A program made the position numbers and the translations under genes. From positions 1,186,602 to 1,250,601 of the forward strand of contig SIJG01000013.1 of assembly GCA_023374025.1 (NCBI GenBank): 64,000 nucleotides of DNA, in the 5' to 3' direction. Shown piece after piece: positions 43,150-54,568 of the stretch. The notes beneath the pieces are model-generated. The model saw only the letters and a program-made list of their open reading frames with translations, was not told the DNA's origin and did no database searches. The stretch's first letter is position 1; each line of letters starts with the position of its first letter. The DNA is from Heterodera schachtii. Lineage: Eukaryota; Nematoda; Chromadorea; Rhabditida; Heteroderidae.

Positions 43150-43786
43150 GAGATGGAAGAAACAGTTTGGCATGAAGAAAAAATGGAAAAAATGAAAATT
43201 TATTAGCAAATAAAAAACCCCAAAAATCAGAGATAAGGAAATTGCTGAAATTGTCAACAATTTACATCACAATATTCATAATTGGAAGAAACAATTTGGA
43301 GAAGAAAAAGGAAGAAAATATTCAGCAAAAGGATGGAGTAAAATTGAAAGAAAAATAGCAAAAAAATTGGGAACAAATCGCAAATATATTTATAAATGGA
43401 TTAAAAAATTAGGGCTTAATCAAAAAATAAATAAAAGTTATAAATCAAAAACTGATGAAGAAAAAATTGAAATTTTACAAAAATTCATTAAAATGATAAA
43501 TGAATATAAGCAAAAAGGAAAATATTCAACAAATGAATGGCGCCAAAATTATGACGAAATTAGTAACAAAATTGGAGTTAGCCATTTCATAATTGAGAAA
43601 TGGAAGAAACAATTTGGATTTTGTAGTAAAATAACGGAGAAAGAAAAAATGGAAAAAATGAAAATTTATTGGCAAATAAAAAAACCCAAAAATCAGAGAT
43701 AAGGAAATTGCTGAAATTGTCAACAATTTACATCACAATATTCATAATTGGAAGAAACAATTTGGAGAAGAAATGTTTGAGAATTA
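43150..43786 (+). pseudogene. Chimeric secreted triple-HTH pseudogene (copy H15)
   Basis: Two family pieces are joined head to tail. The first (43150-43308) holds HTH2/HTH3 remnants ending W-K-K-Q-F-G-E-E. At the shared GAAGAAA it passes straight into the middle of a second copy (K-G-R-K-Y-S-A-K-G-W). HTH1 and HTH2 of the second are open from 43367 (I-Y-K-W-I-K-K-L-G-L; I-S-N-K-I-G-V-S-H-F-I-I-E-K-W). HTH3 is frameshifted after K-K-P-K-N-Q-R. Both pieces share the unusual string AAATCAGAGATAAGGAAATT, so they are recent duplicates of one another. Confidence 0.7.
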
Positions 43787-45089
43787 AAAACGGATGATTT
43801 TTTAAGAAATTCCTTTTGAGTCCCTCCCCGATCGACGCCTTGAAATTTGGAATTTTTCTTATATTTTATCTTTGTACTGCTGATGAGTGACCTTTTCATA
43901 AAATCGTAGTCTTATGATTTTTCATGAATTAAAATATTGTCAATTTTTTTCAATGTTCAAAATTTTTTTTCAAAAAAAGAGATATCAAATTAAATTTTTA
44001 AAAACTAAAATTTCTTTTGTGCAATTTCGTGAGTTTTTATGTCAAAAAATGGATGGTTATTTTTGATAAATTTGATTAAAAATATATATTATTTTTTTAG
44101 TTTTTTTTCTTTGAGTGTCAAACATCAATAACATCGGAAGATGGAAAAAAAAACAATTTTGTGATGTTAGAAAATCCAAGGAAAAATGATCATTATTAAT
44201 GCTTATTAAAAATTATTTTTCAATGAATGCAATTTTTTTTTGGTTTAGATAATAAATTTTTCACGGTTGTTCTGATATGAATTTTATATCCATTTTTCTG
44301 TCCTGAATTTGGAATAAGCAAAAGGAAATGTCCTGTTTTAAAATTAATCCATAATTATAATTAATCCAAAGCAATAAATTCGCATTTGTAATGTTTTAAT
44401 ACAATAATAAATAATTCATAAAGCAGAATTCAAAGATTTAATGCAAATGTGGCCAATGCAAACAATATTTTCCTCAAAGCCAAAAATTCTAATTCCACAT
44501 TGGTAATGTTCTCATTTTCAACATTTTCCCTGCCAAATTTGTGAGCATTCATCAGTATAAGATGAGTTATGAATGTTTTATGCAATTTTTAATTATTCCT
44601 ATTTTTAGATTTAATTTTAAAAGTTTTATGGAAATTAATCCTTTCTAAAATTAATTAAACCGCATCAAATTTTATAGGCATACTCCTCGGTACAGGTCGT
44701 TTTTTTTCTTACTTTAGTTTATAAATAAAAGAAAAATTATAATTCAGGGAAAAAATCATCAAAAATTAATTAAATTGGCAAACTAAATATTAGGCATTTG
44801 TAAATAGAATATTATTTATTAAATAATTAATTTCTACTCTACTGGTCACCAAAATTGCAATGAATGTAACAAATCTTTTTGATCAGTATGATAAAAATGT
44901 TTATTTAATCATAGAATTACTTTATTTTTTTATTTTAATTATAATTTACTTAAAACTATTTCTTGTATAACTAGTGAAAAAACTATTAATTATAATGTGT
45001 TTGCCAGGAATAATATGCGATCAAATTAAATAAACAACCATTTTTAATGTTTTAATATTTAATTTGTGTTTAGAAATCTCTTCTTTAAA

Positions 45090-45784
45090 ATGGAATTATG
45101 CCAATTATTTTATTTTATTTCATTTTTGATCGTCTTAATAAAAATTAATTATTCTGAAGCAAAAAAGAAAAAAATTCAACAAAAGTCATTTGATGAAATA
45201 TTTGGAGGAAAATGGGAGGAAAAAGAAGAAGAAAATCGAAATGAATTGAAAAAAAGAGAAATAATTGCAAAATATTATAAAATAAAAGAGAAAATAAAGC
45301 AAAAAGGAAGAAAATATTCATCGAATGAATGGCATAAAATTAATTCGAAAATAGCGAAAAAATTGGGAACAAATCAAACAAATATCTATAAATGGATTAA
45401 AGAATTGGAGCTTAATCAAAAAATAAATAAAAGTTATAAATCAAAAACTGATGAAGAAAAAATTCAAATTGTACAAAAATTTATTGAAATGAAAAATGAA
45501 TATAAGCAAAAAAGAAAATATTCACCAAAAGAATGGCAACAAAATTATGCCGAAATTTGCAAGAAAATCGGAGTAAATTACGAGAAATTAATAAATGGAA
45601 GAAACAATTTGGAATTCGCTGCAAAAAAATAACGGAGAAAGAAAAAAAGGAAAAAATGAAAATTTATTGGCAAATAAAAAGTGAAAATCCAAAAATAACT
45701 GACAAAGAAATTGGAAAAATTGTGAACACTTCTCAACAGAATATTTCCAATTGGAAGAAACAATTTGGAGAAGAAATGTTTTAG
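45090..45784 (+). pseudogene. Secreted triple-HTH gene with a single frameshift (copy H16)
   Basis: The ATG at 45090 gives M-E-L-C-Q-L-F-Y-F-I-S-F-L-I-V-L, S-E-A-K-K-K-K-I-Q-Q-K-S-F-D-E-I-F-G-G-K-W, and an open HTH1 and most of HTH2. One base is missing in HTH2, between N-Y-E-K-L-I and K-W-K-K-Q-F-G. HTH2 end and HTH3 continue in the next frame to E-E-M-F at 45784. Apart from this base the copy is complete, with a full 5' flank and the AGAGAACAACAAAAGAAGAA 3' flank, so it is a very young pseudogene or an assembly error. The full length would be about 231 residues. Confidence 0.75.
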
Positions 45785-45902
45785 AGAACAACAAAAGAAG
45801 AAGAGTGATTATTTGCTTGTGCTTTTTCAACTAAAAATATTATTTTTGGAACTTTTTTCTTTTTAATTATGCTAATTATATTTATTAATTTATTTCTGAT
45901 TA

Positions 45903-46026
45903 GTAGGGCTTCTTTTTTAGGCACAAAAAATCGCGAAATAGGCACATAAAAAGGCATAAAAATCGCAAAATAGGTATTAAATGGGCACAAAAATCCTCGG
46001 ATAGGCACAAAATAGGCAAAAAAAAA
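45903..46026. mobile_element. Truncated hAT-type MITE remnant
   Basis: It begins TAGGGCTTCTTTTTTAGGCA, like the left ends of elements B and C, and continues with AAATAGGCACAAAAAATCGC repeats. The right end and a target duplication are missing; it passes into copy H17. Confidence 0.5.
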
Positions 46027-46029
46027 TTT

Positions 46030-46184
46030 TAAACCAAAAACTGATGAAGAAAAACCTCGAAATTGTGCAAAAATTTATTCTAATGACAAACGAATATAAA
46101 CAAAAAGAAAAACATTCAAGAAAAGAATGGCGCCAAAATTATGGCGAAATTTCTAAGAAAATTGGAATTAGCCAAAGAACACTT
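46030..46184 (+). pseudogene. Secreted triple-HTH fragment, left part (copy H17a)
   Basis: It starts in the linker before HTH2 (T-D-E-E, one frameshift, then E-I-V-Q-K-F-I-L-M-T-N-E-Y-K-Q-K) and reads into HTH2 (W-R-Q-N-Y-G-E-I-S-K-K-I-G-I-S-Q-R-T-L-I). It is cut at 46185 by the foldback element. H17b beyond the element resumes slightly upstream in the domain (about 10 codons overlap), so the two parts may not come from one copy. Confidence 0.65.
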
Positions 46185-48630
46185 ATTCAAAAACCTAAGT
46201 TTGTTTCGGCCCTTCCGTAGACACACCATATAAGAAAGCTCACAGCAATAATAACTAACTAACAATTTGAAAGCATAAATAAGGAGCAGAAAAGCAAAGC
46301 ATAGGATTATAAAATCTATAATTATGTTTATTTTATTTGCTTGCTGAAGGCCCAACAACAGCTTCTACGAATACAACTAATTAACAAAAAAATAACTCAA
46401 GCCTTTTTCCATTCATCAAACCATACATAAGCACTATAGCCATTGCTTTTCGTGATCGTCCAATTTTTCTATCCCCACCATCTTTAGCTAAATTACTTAT
46501 TTAAATTAAATTATTGCAAATTTTTTTACTGTTAAAGCAAATTTCCTTAACATGGCTCCGTCCGGTTATGTCTTCAATCATTGAAAAAAATGTGAATAAT
46601 TGAAGTCTTTGGCTAGCAAAAATTCATTCTTTTCGAGAGTGAAAAGAATTGGGAATAGCGGCTCAATCAAATCCATGTCGTCTGAAACAAATACCCAACC
46701 TAATGTTGTTTATGATTATAAGTTATTTTCAAATTTTTCGACTAGCATCTCGATTAAGTCCTCGAGTAATTGTGCTGTTATTGCTCCACCGAGGGCACCG
46801 ATTGTCGCGCTTGTTAAATATGCGACACTTTTAGAGTTTTAAGTGTTTTGGCGGCTTGGTAAAGTGTAGCAATTGGGTGGCAATTGCTCACAACAAATAA
46901 ATTGGTCAGAAAAAGGATTTTTTACAATAATTTCATTTTTAATTAATTCATTTGGTTACTCAGTTTTTTTATACTGAAAAACATTACAAGTTGCGTTGCT
47001 AAATTGACCAAGGCTCTTAAAATAGGAAAAATATTTTTGTTTTGTTGCTCAGAAAATTTGCGTTGCTAAATTGCCCAAGGCTCTTTAAAAAGGAAAAATA
47101 TTTTTGTTTTGTTGCTCAGAAAATTTGCGTTGCTAAATTGCCCAAGGCTCTTTAAAAAGGAAAAATATTTTTGTTTTGTTGCTCGGAAAAGTTGCGTTGC
47201 TAAATTGTCCAAGGCTCTTTAAAAAGGAAAAATATTTTGTTTTGTTGCTCAGAAAAAATTGCCCAAGGCTCTTTAAAAAGGAAAAATATTTTTGTTTTGT
47301 TGCTCAGAAAAGTTGCGTTGCTAAATTGCCCAAGGCTCTTTAAAAAGGAAAAATATTTTTGTTTTGTTGCTCAGAAAAAATTGCCCAAGGCTCTTTAAAA
47401 AGGAAAAATATTTTTGTTTTGTTGCTCAGAAAAGTTGCGTTGCTAAATTGCCCAAGGCTCTTTAAAAAGGAAAAATATTTTTGTTTTGTTGCTCAGAAAA
47501 AATTGCCCAAGGCTCTTTAAAAAGGAAAAATATTTTTGTTTTGTTGCTCAGAAAAGTTGCGTTGCTAAATTGCCCAAGGCTCTTTAAAAAGGAAAAATAT
47601 TTTTGTTTTGTTGCTCAGAAAAGTTGCGTTGCTAAATTGCCCAAGGCTCTTTAAAAAGGAAAAATATTTTTGTTTTGTTGCTCAGAAAAAATTGCCCAAG
47701 GCTCTTTAAAAAGGAAAAATATTTTTGTTTTGTTGCTCAGAAAAGTTGCGTTGCTAAATTGCCCAAGGCTCTTTAAAAAGGAAAAATATTTTTGTTTTGT
47801 TGCTCAGAAAAAATTGCCCAAGGCTCTTTAAAAAGGAAAAATATTTTTGTTTTGTTGCTCAGAAAAGTTGCGTTGCTAAATTGCCCAAGGCTCTTTAAAA
47901 AGGAAAAATATTTTTGTTTTGTTGCTCGGAAAAGTTGCGTTGCTAAATTGTCCAAGGCTCTTTAAAAAGGAAAAATATTTTTGTTTTGTTGCTCGGAAAA
48001 GTTGCGTTGCTAAATTGTCCAAGGCTCTTTAAAAAGGAAAAATATTTTTGTTTTGTTGCTCGGAAAAGTTGTGTTGCTAAATTGCCCAAGGCTCTTTAAA
48101 AAGGAAAAATATTTTTGTTTTGTTGCTCGGAAAAGTTGCGTTGCTAAATTGCCCAAGGCTCTTTAAAAAGGAAAAATATTTTTGTTTTGTTGCTCGGAAA
48201 AGTTGCGTTGCTAAATTGCCCAAGGCTCTTTAAAAAGGAAAAATATTTTGGTTTTGTTGCTCGGAAAAGTTGCGTTGCTAAATTGCACAAGGCAAATGAT
48301 GCAGCAATTAAACGAATGTGGTAACGGTATTCGATGAGATTGAAGAGCCGACCGATCAAAAGTATTTAGACCATCTTAGAGCTTTACAATATAGACTAGC
48401 GGGAAACGACATCGATAATTGGGGCCAATAAATTTTTGTGATATCGTAGAAGCTGTTGTTGGGCCTTCAGCAAGCCAATAAAATAAACATAATTATAGAT
48501 TTTATAATCCTATGCTTTGCTTTTCTGCTCCTTATTTATGCTTTCAAATTGTTAGTTATTTATTTATTGCTGTTAGCTTTCTTATATGGTGTGTCTACGA
48601 AAGGGCCGAAACACACTTAGGTTTTTGAAT
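46185..48630. mobile_element. Foldback element, 2.4 kb, with long inverted ends and internal minisatellite
   Basis: About 180-bp terminal inverted repeats begin ATTCAAAAACCTAAG (46185 on) and end CTTAGGTTTTTGAAT (to 48630). They include TTCGGCCCTT, CACACCATATAAGAAAGC and TGCTGAAGGCCCAACAACAG in mirrored order. Inside are short coding-like remnants: minus 46730-46840 (S-A-T-I-G-A-L-G-G-A-I-T-A-Q-L-L-E-D-L-I) and plus 48330-48430 (V-F-D-E-I-E-E-P-T-D-Q-K-Y-L-D-H-L-R-A-L). The 46990-48290 minisatellite lies between them. No transposase and no clear target duplication were seen. Superfamily unknown. Confidence 0.75.
46985..48295. repeat. Minisatellite, 67-bp and 53-bp units
   Basis: About 20 units of TTGCGTTGCTAAATTGCCCA, AGGCTCTTTAAAAAGG, AAAAATATTTTTGTTTTGTT, GCTCAGAAAAG. 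Some units lack GTTGCGTTGCTA (short form), and the two forms partly alternate. The last units carry CTCGGAAAAG instead of CTCAGAAAAG. Minus-strand ORFs here are translations of the repeat. Confidence 0.9.
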
Positions 48631-48699
48631 TTGCAATACGGAAGGGCTTGTACTGACGAGGCCCACCCTTCCAGTTAATTTTTTCAGCAGAAGTAGGTA

Positions 48700-48822
48700 C
48701 GCAATTATCGTCCGCAAAAGTACGGTCCGCAATTGTCGTCCGCAATTGTCGTCCACAAAAGTACGGTCCGCAATTGTCGACCGCAATTATCGTCCGCAAA
48801 AGTACGGTCCGCAATTGTCGTA
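48700..48822. repeat. Short tandem repeat GTCCGCAATT(G/A)TC
   Basis: About nine GTCCGCAATTGTC or GTCCGCAAAAGTACG units directly outside the right end of the foldback element, before copy H17b. It is GC-richer than its surroundings. Confidence 0.75.
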
Positions 48823-48835
48823 ACACCAAATTTGT

Positions 48836-49065
48836 AATAAAACCGAAGTTGGCTATAAAACAATTACGAAATGGAAGAAACAATTTGGAATTCGCTGCAA
48901 AAAAATAATGGAGAAAGAAAAAATGGAAAAAATGAAAATATATTGGGAAATTAAAAGAGAAAACCCAAAAATGAATGATAATGCAATTGCTAAAATTGTG
49001 AACACTTCAAATCAGAATATTTCCAATTGGAAGAAACAATTTGGGGAAGAATTGTTTGAGAATTG
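48836..49065 (+). pseudogene. Secreted triple-HTH fragment, right part (copy H17b)
   Basis: From within HTH2 (V-G-Y-K-T-I-T-K-W-K-K-Q-F-G-I-R-C-K-K-I) through HTH3 (N-P-K-M-N-D-N-A-I-A-K-I-V-N-T-S-N-Q-N-I-S-N-W-K-K) to E-E-L-F-E-N, stop. The 3' flank is duplicated from or to 39121. No 5' part. Confidence 0.7.
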
Positions 49066-49805
49066 AAAAACGGATGATTTTGAATTTTTCATACCCATTT
49101 AATACATTAACAAACAAATTTCTTGATAAAAACAATCAAAAGACATTATTGAACAAAAAATCACAACAAATGTTCGAAAAAGCCTTAGCATTTAGCTAAA
49201 ATATTCTCATCAAAAATTTACTCAAATTGCTTTATAATAAATTTATGAAAATAAGTGCAAAAAAAAAAGAGATTCGACCATTTAGGGCCTTTTTAGGGCA
49301 ACTTGACTTTGATTCAGGGGCTTTAAAAAAGTTATCTTTAATAAAAAAAAAGAGTAAACCTTAATGGTAGAAGGATTAAACGGTCGCTAATGATGAAGTT
49401 TTTGTAGAAAAAAGTGAAATTTTGTATATAAAAAAAATATTTAAAAAAGTACGGGTTTTCCGTACCCTATAAGAAAAAATGAAAATTCATTTTTTAGAAA
49501 TTAATGAAATTATTCCTTCATTATTATGTTTATTTATTGTCAAGGGTTTTTGAAGTGGCTTTTCTGAATGTAAATGCGTTTAACCATCGTTTAGGCCTTT
49601 TTGTAGTGCAAGGACAAAGTGTCAATATCTCTTTAAAATTGTACAATATTATGAATTCAAAAAATGTCTTGAAAATATCAAAAAGATTGACTTTTTGGTT
49701 TTCTCAAGGTATTTGTTCTTTTTGCTCATGTTGTTTCATTTTGTAGTTATTATAAACAGCCCAGATTTGCAAAATTTCAAATAAATTATTGCAGAAACAC
49801 TACTT

Positions 49806-49960
49806 ATTAAAAATGAAAAAATGAAAATTTATTAGCAAACAAAAAAATAATATCAAAAATGAGTGAAAGTAATATTTGCAAAAATGAGAGCATTTGTATA
49901 AATAGCATTTAAAAATGGAAAAAACAATTTGAAGAAGCAATAATGGAAAGATCGAAAATG
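49806..49960 (+). pseudogene. Secreted triple-HTH relic
   Basis: A faint remnant: M-K-I-Y-stop-Q-T-K-K, K-M-S-E-S-N-I-C-K and W-K-K-Q-F-E-E-A are recognisable with stops and gaps, equivalent to HTH3. No flanks. Confidence 0.45.
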
Positions 49961-50335
49961 AATGATTCAAAGAAAATTCGAATTGAGAAAGCTAAAATTT
50001 ATTAATTTTAGCGAAACAACCCAAAAAGCGTAATGTTCGTTTTTTTTGCTTATTTTTGATATAAATTTACCAATTTTTAAAATAATTTAAATATATTCAA
50101 TTTTCTCGGGAAATCTTAAGAATTGAAAACTTTCCCAAAAAAATCTTAACATAGATAAACTGTAGAATTAAGAGAATTGGCTATCTGATTGAAATTCGAT
50201 TTCCATCTTTTCTCGTCCACGAAGTTGGCAATTTTTTTAAATGTTCATATTATATAATTCAATTTATAATGAAAATCATTTTTCTAATAGAAACATATTT
50301 AATTTTCTAATAGTGATCAAGTTAATAAGCAGTAA

Positions 50336-50665
50336 TTACATTAAATGATTTACACGATTTTTGCATAATTTTTTTATTATTGTCGTTCGATTTGTCCCCA
50401 ATTTTTTCGCTATTTTCTGTTCAATTTTATCCCATTCTTTTGTTGAATATTTTCTTCCTTTTTGCTTTATTTTATTTTTTATTTTATAATATTTTCCAAT
50501 TATTTCTCTTTTTTTCTTCTCATTTCGTTGTTTTTCTTCCCATTTTTTTCCAAATATTTCATCAAATGATTTTTGTTGTAACATTTTCTTTTTTGGTTCA
50601 ACATAATTAATATGAATTATGACGATCACAAATAAAAGAAAAGAAAAGATTAGGCATAATTTCAT
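50336..50665 (-). pseudogene. Secreted triple-HTH, 3'-truncated (copy H18)
   Basis: The frame is open from the ATG at 50665 for 109 residues: signal peptide M-K-L-C-L-I-F-S-F-L-L-F-V-I-V-I-I-H-I, F-D-E-I-F-G-K-K-W, and HTH1 as far as K-L-G-T-N-R-T-T-I. After that the sequence jumps to 5'-flank DNA (GCAAAAATCGTGTAAATCATTTAATG), adding a few foreign codons. HTH2 and HTH3 are absent. It is a truncation, although a short secreted single-HTH product is conceivable. Confidence 0.75.
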
Positions 50666-50766
50666 TTTAAAGATGAGATATTTCTAAAAACAAATTAAAT
50701 TTAAATCATTAAAAAATGAATTAATTATTTAAATTAACAGTGATTATTCGTGACAATTATATATTT

Positions 50767-50836
50767 GACCCGACATTTGGGGACCCGACTTTCGGGGACC
50801 AAGACATTTGTTGACCCGGTTTTGGGGACCCGACAC
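50767..50836. repeat. Short GGGGACCCGACATTT minisatellite
   Basis: About four units of (G)ACCCGACATTTGGGG and relatives in the 5' flank of copy H18, next to the TATATATTTG string. Same motif and same relative position as the array at 25845-26156. Confidence 0.8.
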
Positions 50837-51279
50837 AGGATAATTTAAGCGTCTTCTGATTATGCAAAGCCGAAGCGATTTTGTTTGAGTGTGGCCAAAA
50901 TGGCGTCAAATGACATATGCATTTAATTTTGTTTCCCATTTTTTAGGCATTTCATGGAGCCACTAGCACTTTATGAGTCCAATCTACTTTTATGAGTTCA
51001 ATCTTCCGTTTCTTTGGCCATGCCATTTTTTCATAGCTGGTTAATTAAATTTTTATCTGTTGTTTTTAGCTCCGAATTTAAATACTCTGAAAATTCAAGA
51101 TACTTCAAAATTTTGTTTAGGATTAAGAATGTAGGTACACATTGACCAAGTAAGAAAAATGTTATCAACAAAGAAACTGAAAATTGGACTCATAAAGTGT
51201 ATAAGCAATTACTTTTGTCAATTTCATCATTCAAAAAACGTAAAATTATTTACGAAAAATTTTAATTATAAATATTTAA

Positions 51280-51640
51280 TTTGTTATTTGGGAAGGAAAA
51301 TTATATTTCCAATATAATAATTGTTTTCTTATTCTTGTCAATATTTGTACAGTAGGATAAAATTTAATGAAATTTTTAATATTAAATATTTCCGATGAAT
51401 TAATTTTTCTGCTTTCTAAGAATCAGTAGAATTGCGATTTTTGTCATGTATAAAAAACATATTAATGTTAAAATTATATTTTTGAAAAAATAGATACAAT
51501 TTATTTTGAGAATTTTCATAAAAATGAAATTATTACTATTATTTTAACAATTTAATTTTAATTACCCTAATTAATCCAATTGAATCAACAAATAAAAAGT
51601 AAAAAAAAAAAAAATTAAAATGCATTGAAAAAATCATCCA
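51280..51640 (+). pseudogene. Decayed family 5' unit upstream of H19
   Basis: CAGTAGAATTGCGATTTTTG, then ATGAAATTATTACTATTATTT at about 51523, ACCCTAATTAATCCAATTGA. This is the alternative 5' type with a signal-peptide relic, matching 35465-35620 and, inverted, 28440-28600. No HTH part follows. Confidence 0.5.
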
Positions 51641-52106
51641 AAAATTAAATAAATTTTTTAATTATTTCTTTTTTTAAAAGAAAATGATATAAGGTTTTGC
51701 GCACGATTTTTGCATAAGCAGGAAATTATTGGGTTTTTATTTAAAAAATTTTTCTTTACTTGGCGATTTATTATTTGAATATTTTTAAAATAAATATTAG
51801 GCATTTGTGAATAAGAATTAATTTTTGAATAATATATTTCTACTCTGCTGGTCATCAAATTGCAATTAAAGTAGGGAATAAAAAAAATATTTTTTGATCA
51901 GTAGAACAAAAATTTTTATTAAATCGTAAAAATAATTTTTTTTTAAATTTACATTCTTATTAAAAATATTCACTAAATAATTAGTGAGAAAATATATTAA
52001 ATATATATGTAATTGTCATGAATCATTACTGTTAATTTAAATAAAGAATTCATTTTTTAATGTTTTAAATTTAATTTGTTTTAGAAATATATCTATCATA
52101 TTTAAA

Positions 52107-52791
52107 ATGAAATTATGCCTAATTTTAATTTCGATCGTCCTAATTAATATTAATTATATTGGATCAGTGGATAAAAAAAGTGCAACAGCAAACATTTGAA
52201 GAAATATTTGGAGAAAAATGGAAAGAAAAAGAAGGAGAAAAATTGGAAGAAAAAAGAGAAATAATTGCAAAATATTATAAAATAAAAGAGAAAATCAAGC
52301 AAAAAGGAAGAAAATACTCAACAAAAGAATGGAATAAAATTAATTCTAAAATAGCAAAAAAATTGGGGACAAATCGCCAATATATTTATGAATGGATTAA
52401 AGAATTTGGGCTTAACCAACAAATACATAAAAACTACAAATCAAAAACTGATGAAGAAAAACGCGAAATTGTTCAACAATTCATTTCGATGGCAAATGAA
52501 TATAAGCTAAAGGGAAAACATTCAGCAAAAGAATGGAACCAAAATTATGCTGAAATTTGTCAGAAAATCGGAGTGAGCTCTGCAACAATTATTAAATGGA
52601 AGAAACAATTTGCAATTAGCAAGAAAAGATTAACGGAGGAAGAAAAAATAGAAAAAATGAAAATTTATTGGCAAATAAAAAAAGAAAATTCAAAAATGAG
52701 TGATAATGCAATTGCTAAAATTGTGAATCTTTCAAATCAGAATATTTGTAATTGGAAGAAACAATTTCGAGAAGAATTGTTTGAGAATTGA
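52107..52791 (+). pseudogene. Secreted triple-HTH gene, single A insertion (copy H19)
   Basis: The ATG at 52107 gives M-K-L-C-L-I-L-I-S-I-V-L-I-N-I-N-Y-I-G-S-V-D-K-K and then goes out of frame because GAT is followed by seven As where other copies have six. The remaining 200 codons are open in the next frame: V-Q-Q-Q-T-F-E-E-I-F-G-E-K-W, HTH1 (L-G-T-N-R-Q-Y-I-Y-E-W), HTH2 (I-G-V-S-S-A-T-I-I-K-W) and HTH3 (I-A-K-I-V-N-L-S-N-Q-N-I-C-N-W), ending E-E-L-F-E-N. One A fewer would give exactly 227 residues, as in H7. The shifted frame has no ATG before HTH2, so there is no obvious alternative start. Confidence 0.8.
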
Positions 52792-52799
52792 AAACGGAT

Positions 52800-54560
52800 G
52801 ACTTTAAGAATTTTTTATACCCATTTATACATTTTTTTCAACTATTTTCGCTTATGAAACTTTTTAAAAACTATTTTGACCTGTGAAATTAAAAACAAAA
52901 ATGCACCTCTAAGAATCGATTTTTCAAAAAGCAAAAACCCTGGCCATGATTTGGCGGACGATCGGAAAAACTATTTAGGTACATATTTCGCGTTTTTTAG
53001 CACCTAAAAATCCGTTCCCTGTACATTAAGAAACAATTTTTTAGAGTAATTGAATAAAAAATTATAAAAAAATGTTCGAAATTTCCCCCATTGGCCAAGA
53101 TACAAGCATCAAAGCGCTTCCGTAAATTGGCAATAATGGTCGCACCCATTTTAGGCTGTTTTTAACCATATCAATTATTACCAAAATGGCGTTTTTGGAC
53201 AAGCTAATAGCCACGATTAAACAAGCAATTAGGCAACAGGGCACCATTGTTAACTATAACCCAATTTGGCTTTTCGTAGATTTGCAGAGTTCCGGTTTCA
53301 AGCCACCAAATTCGACCAATTAGCTCCCCAGATTTAGTCTCACCTAATAAGTTTGTATTTTTTTCTGAAAGCCTTAACATTTAGCTAAAATATTCTCATT
53401 CAAAATTTACTCAAAATTGTTTTCTAAAAAATTATGAAAATAAGTGCAAAAAAAAGAGGTGCGAAGATTTAGGTCCTTTTTTAGGGCGACTTGACTTAAC
53501 TTTGCTTCAGATAATGGTGAAGATTCAAAGAAAAAGTTTGAAATTTTGTATACAAAAAAGAATTTTTTTAAAAGTACGGGAACTTTTTCCGCACTCCATT
53601 TTCAAATCTTGGAAAAATAATGTTTAGAAAGTAATTTAATTTTCAAAGTCTATATTTTGTTGATTTTAACCTGTGAAATATGAAAAAAATATCCAAATCC
53701 CTTTTTTAAGTTTGTCATATTTCGACATTTAACTGAAAAACTCTGGAAAATAATGATAAGGAAATGGATTTAATTTTCAAAAGTTTATCAATTTAGTTTT
53801 GTTTCTAAAATCATAATTGTAATAAATTTTTAAATTTACACATATACATTTTATTATTCCATGATCAGTAGAAAAATTATACATAATCATAATCATTATT
53901 AATTATTAATTTTTAATTAAGTAGGATTTTTATTTTACAGGAAATCAGTAGAAAGACGACTTTTTGGCAATAAAAATGCAAAATATTAAATTTTAATTGT
54001 GTCTTTTGGCTTTATGAAAAACTGTAAAACAAACATTCCGCTTTGATTATTTCTCGTTAAAATTGTTAATCGGAATTTTACCTGAATGCCATAATTTTGG
54101 AGGGTTTTTTGAAAATTTGATGACGAAAACAAAAAATAAAATTCAGTGAAAAAAACAGCCAAAATTTTCTTAATTTTTAAATTTCTTTGTTTTCTTCCAT
54201 ATTTTCTTCTTCCCTTTCTTTACATTTTTCTAAAAACTTCTTTTTTCTTTTTTTTTGCTAATTTACCTAAATTGACACTCAAAACTCATTTTTCAGCCGG
54301 TATTTGAATTTTTTTTAGTTAAAATAATTCCGAAAATAAGTAAAAATCGGCATGGCCCAAGGAAAGAACAAAAAAAAAAAAAGATTGATGAAAATTCAAC
54401 TTATTTTCTTGTTTGAAAAGGAAATTGCTAATTTTGTTTTTTATCAATTCAGTGTAATTTGGCGTTTTGTCCATAGTTAGTATTATTATGTCGGTAAGGG
54501 TCTTTTTCGCGTGGCCATTTTCGTGTGAGGGCCGTTTTCGCGAGGTTGCATATTAGAGAA
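52800..54560. other. Intergenic sequence with family 3'-flank remnants
   Basis: 53360-53600 repeats the AAAGCCTTAACATTTAGCTA, AAAAAAGAGGTGCGAAG, AAGTACGGGAA 3' flank of H12 in diverged form. It is separated from the H19 stop by about 560 bp of other DNA (a short ORF at 53062-53247, minus, has no recognisable motif). No gene is supported. Confidence 0.5.
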
Positions 54561-54568
54561 TTCATTAC

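Noticed and set aside
46600..46842. 80-residue plus-strand ORF inside the foldback element
   Set aside because: The opposite strand gives the more protein-like reading; the plus frame seems a shadow.
47773..48359. Minus-strand ORFs with repeated F-R-A-T-K-x-K-Y-F-S-F-L-K
   Set aside because: They are translations of the 67-bp minisatellite.
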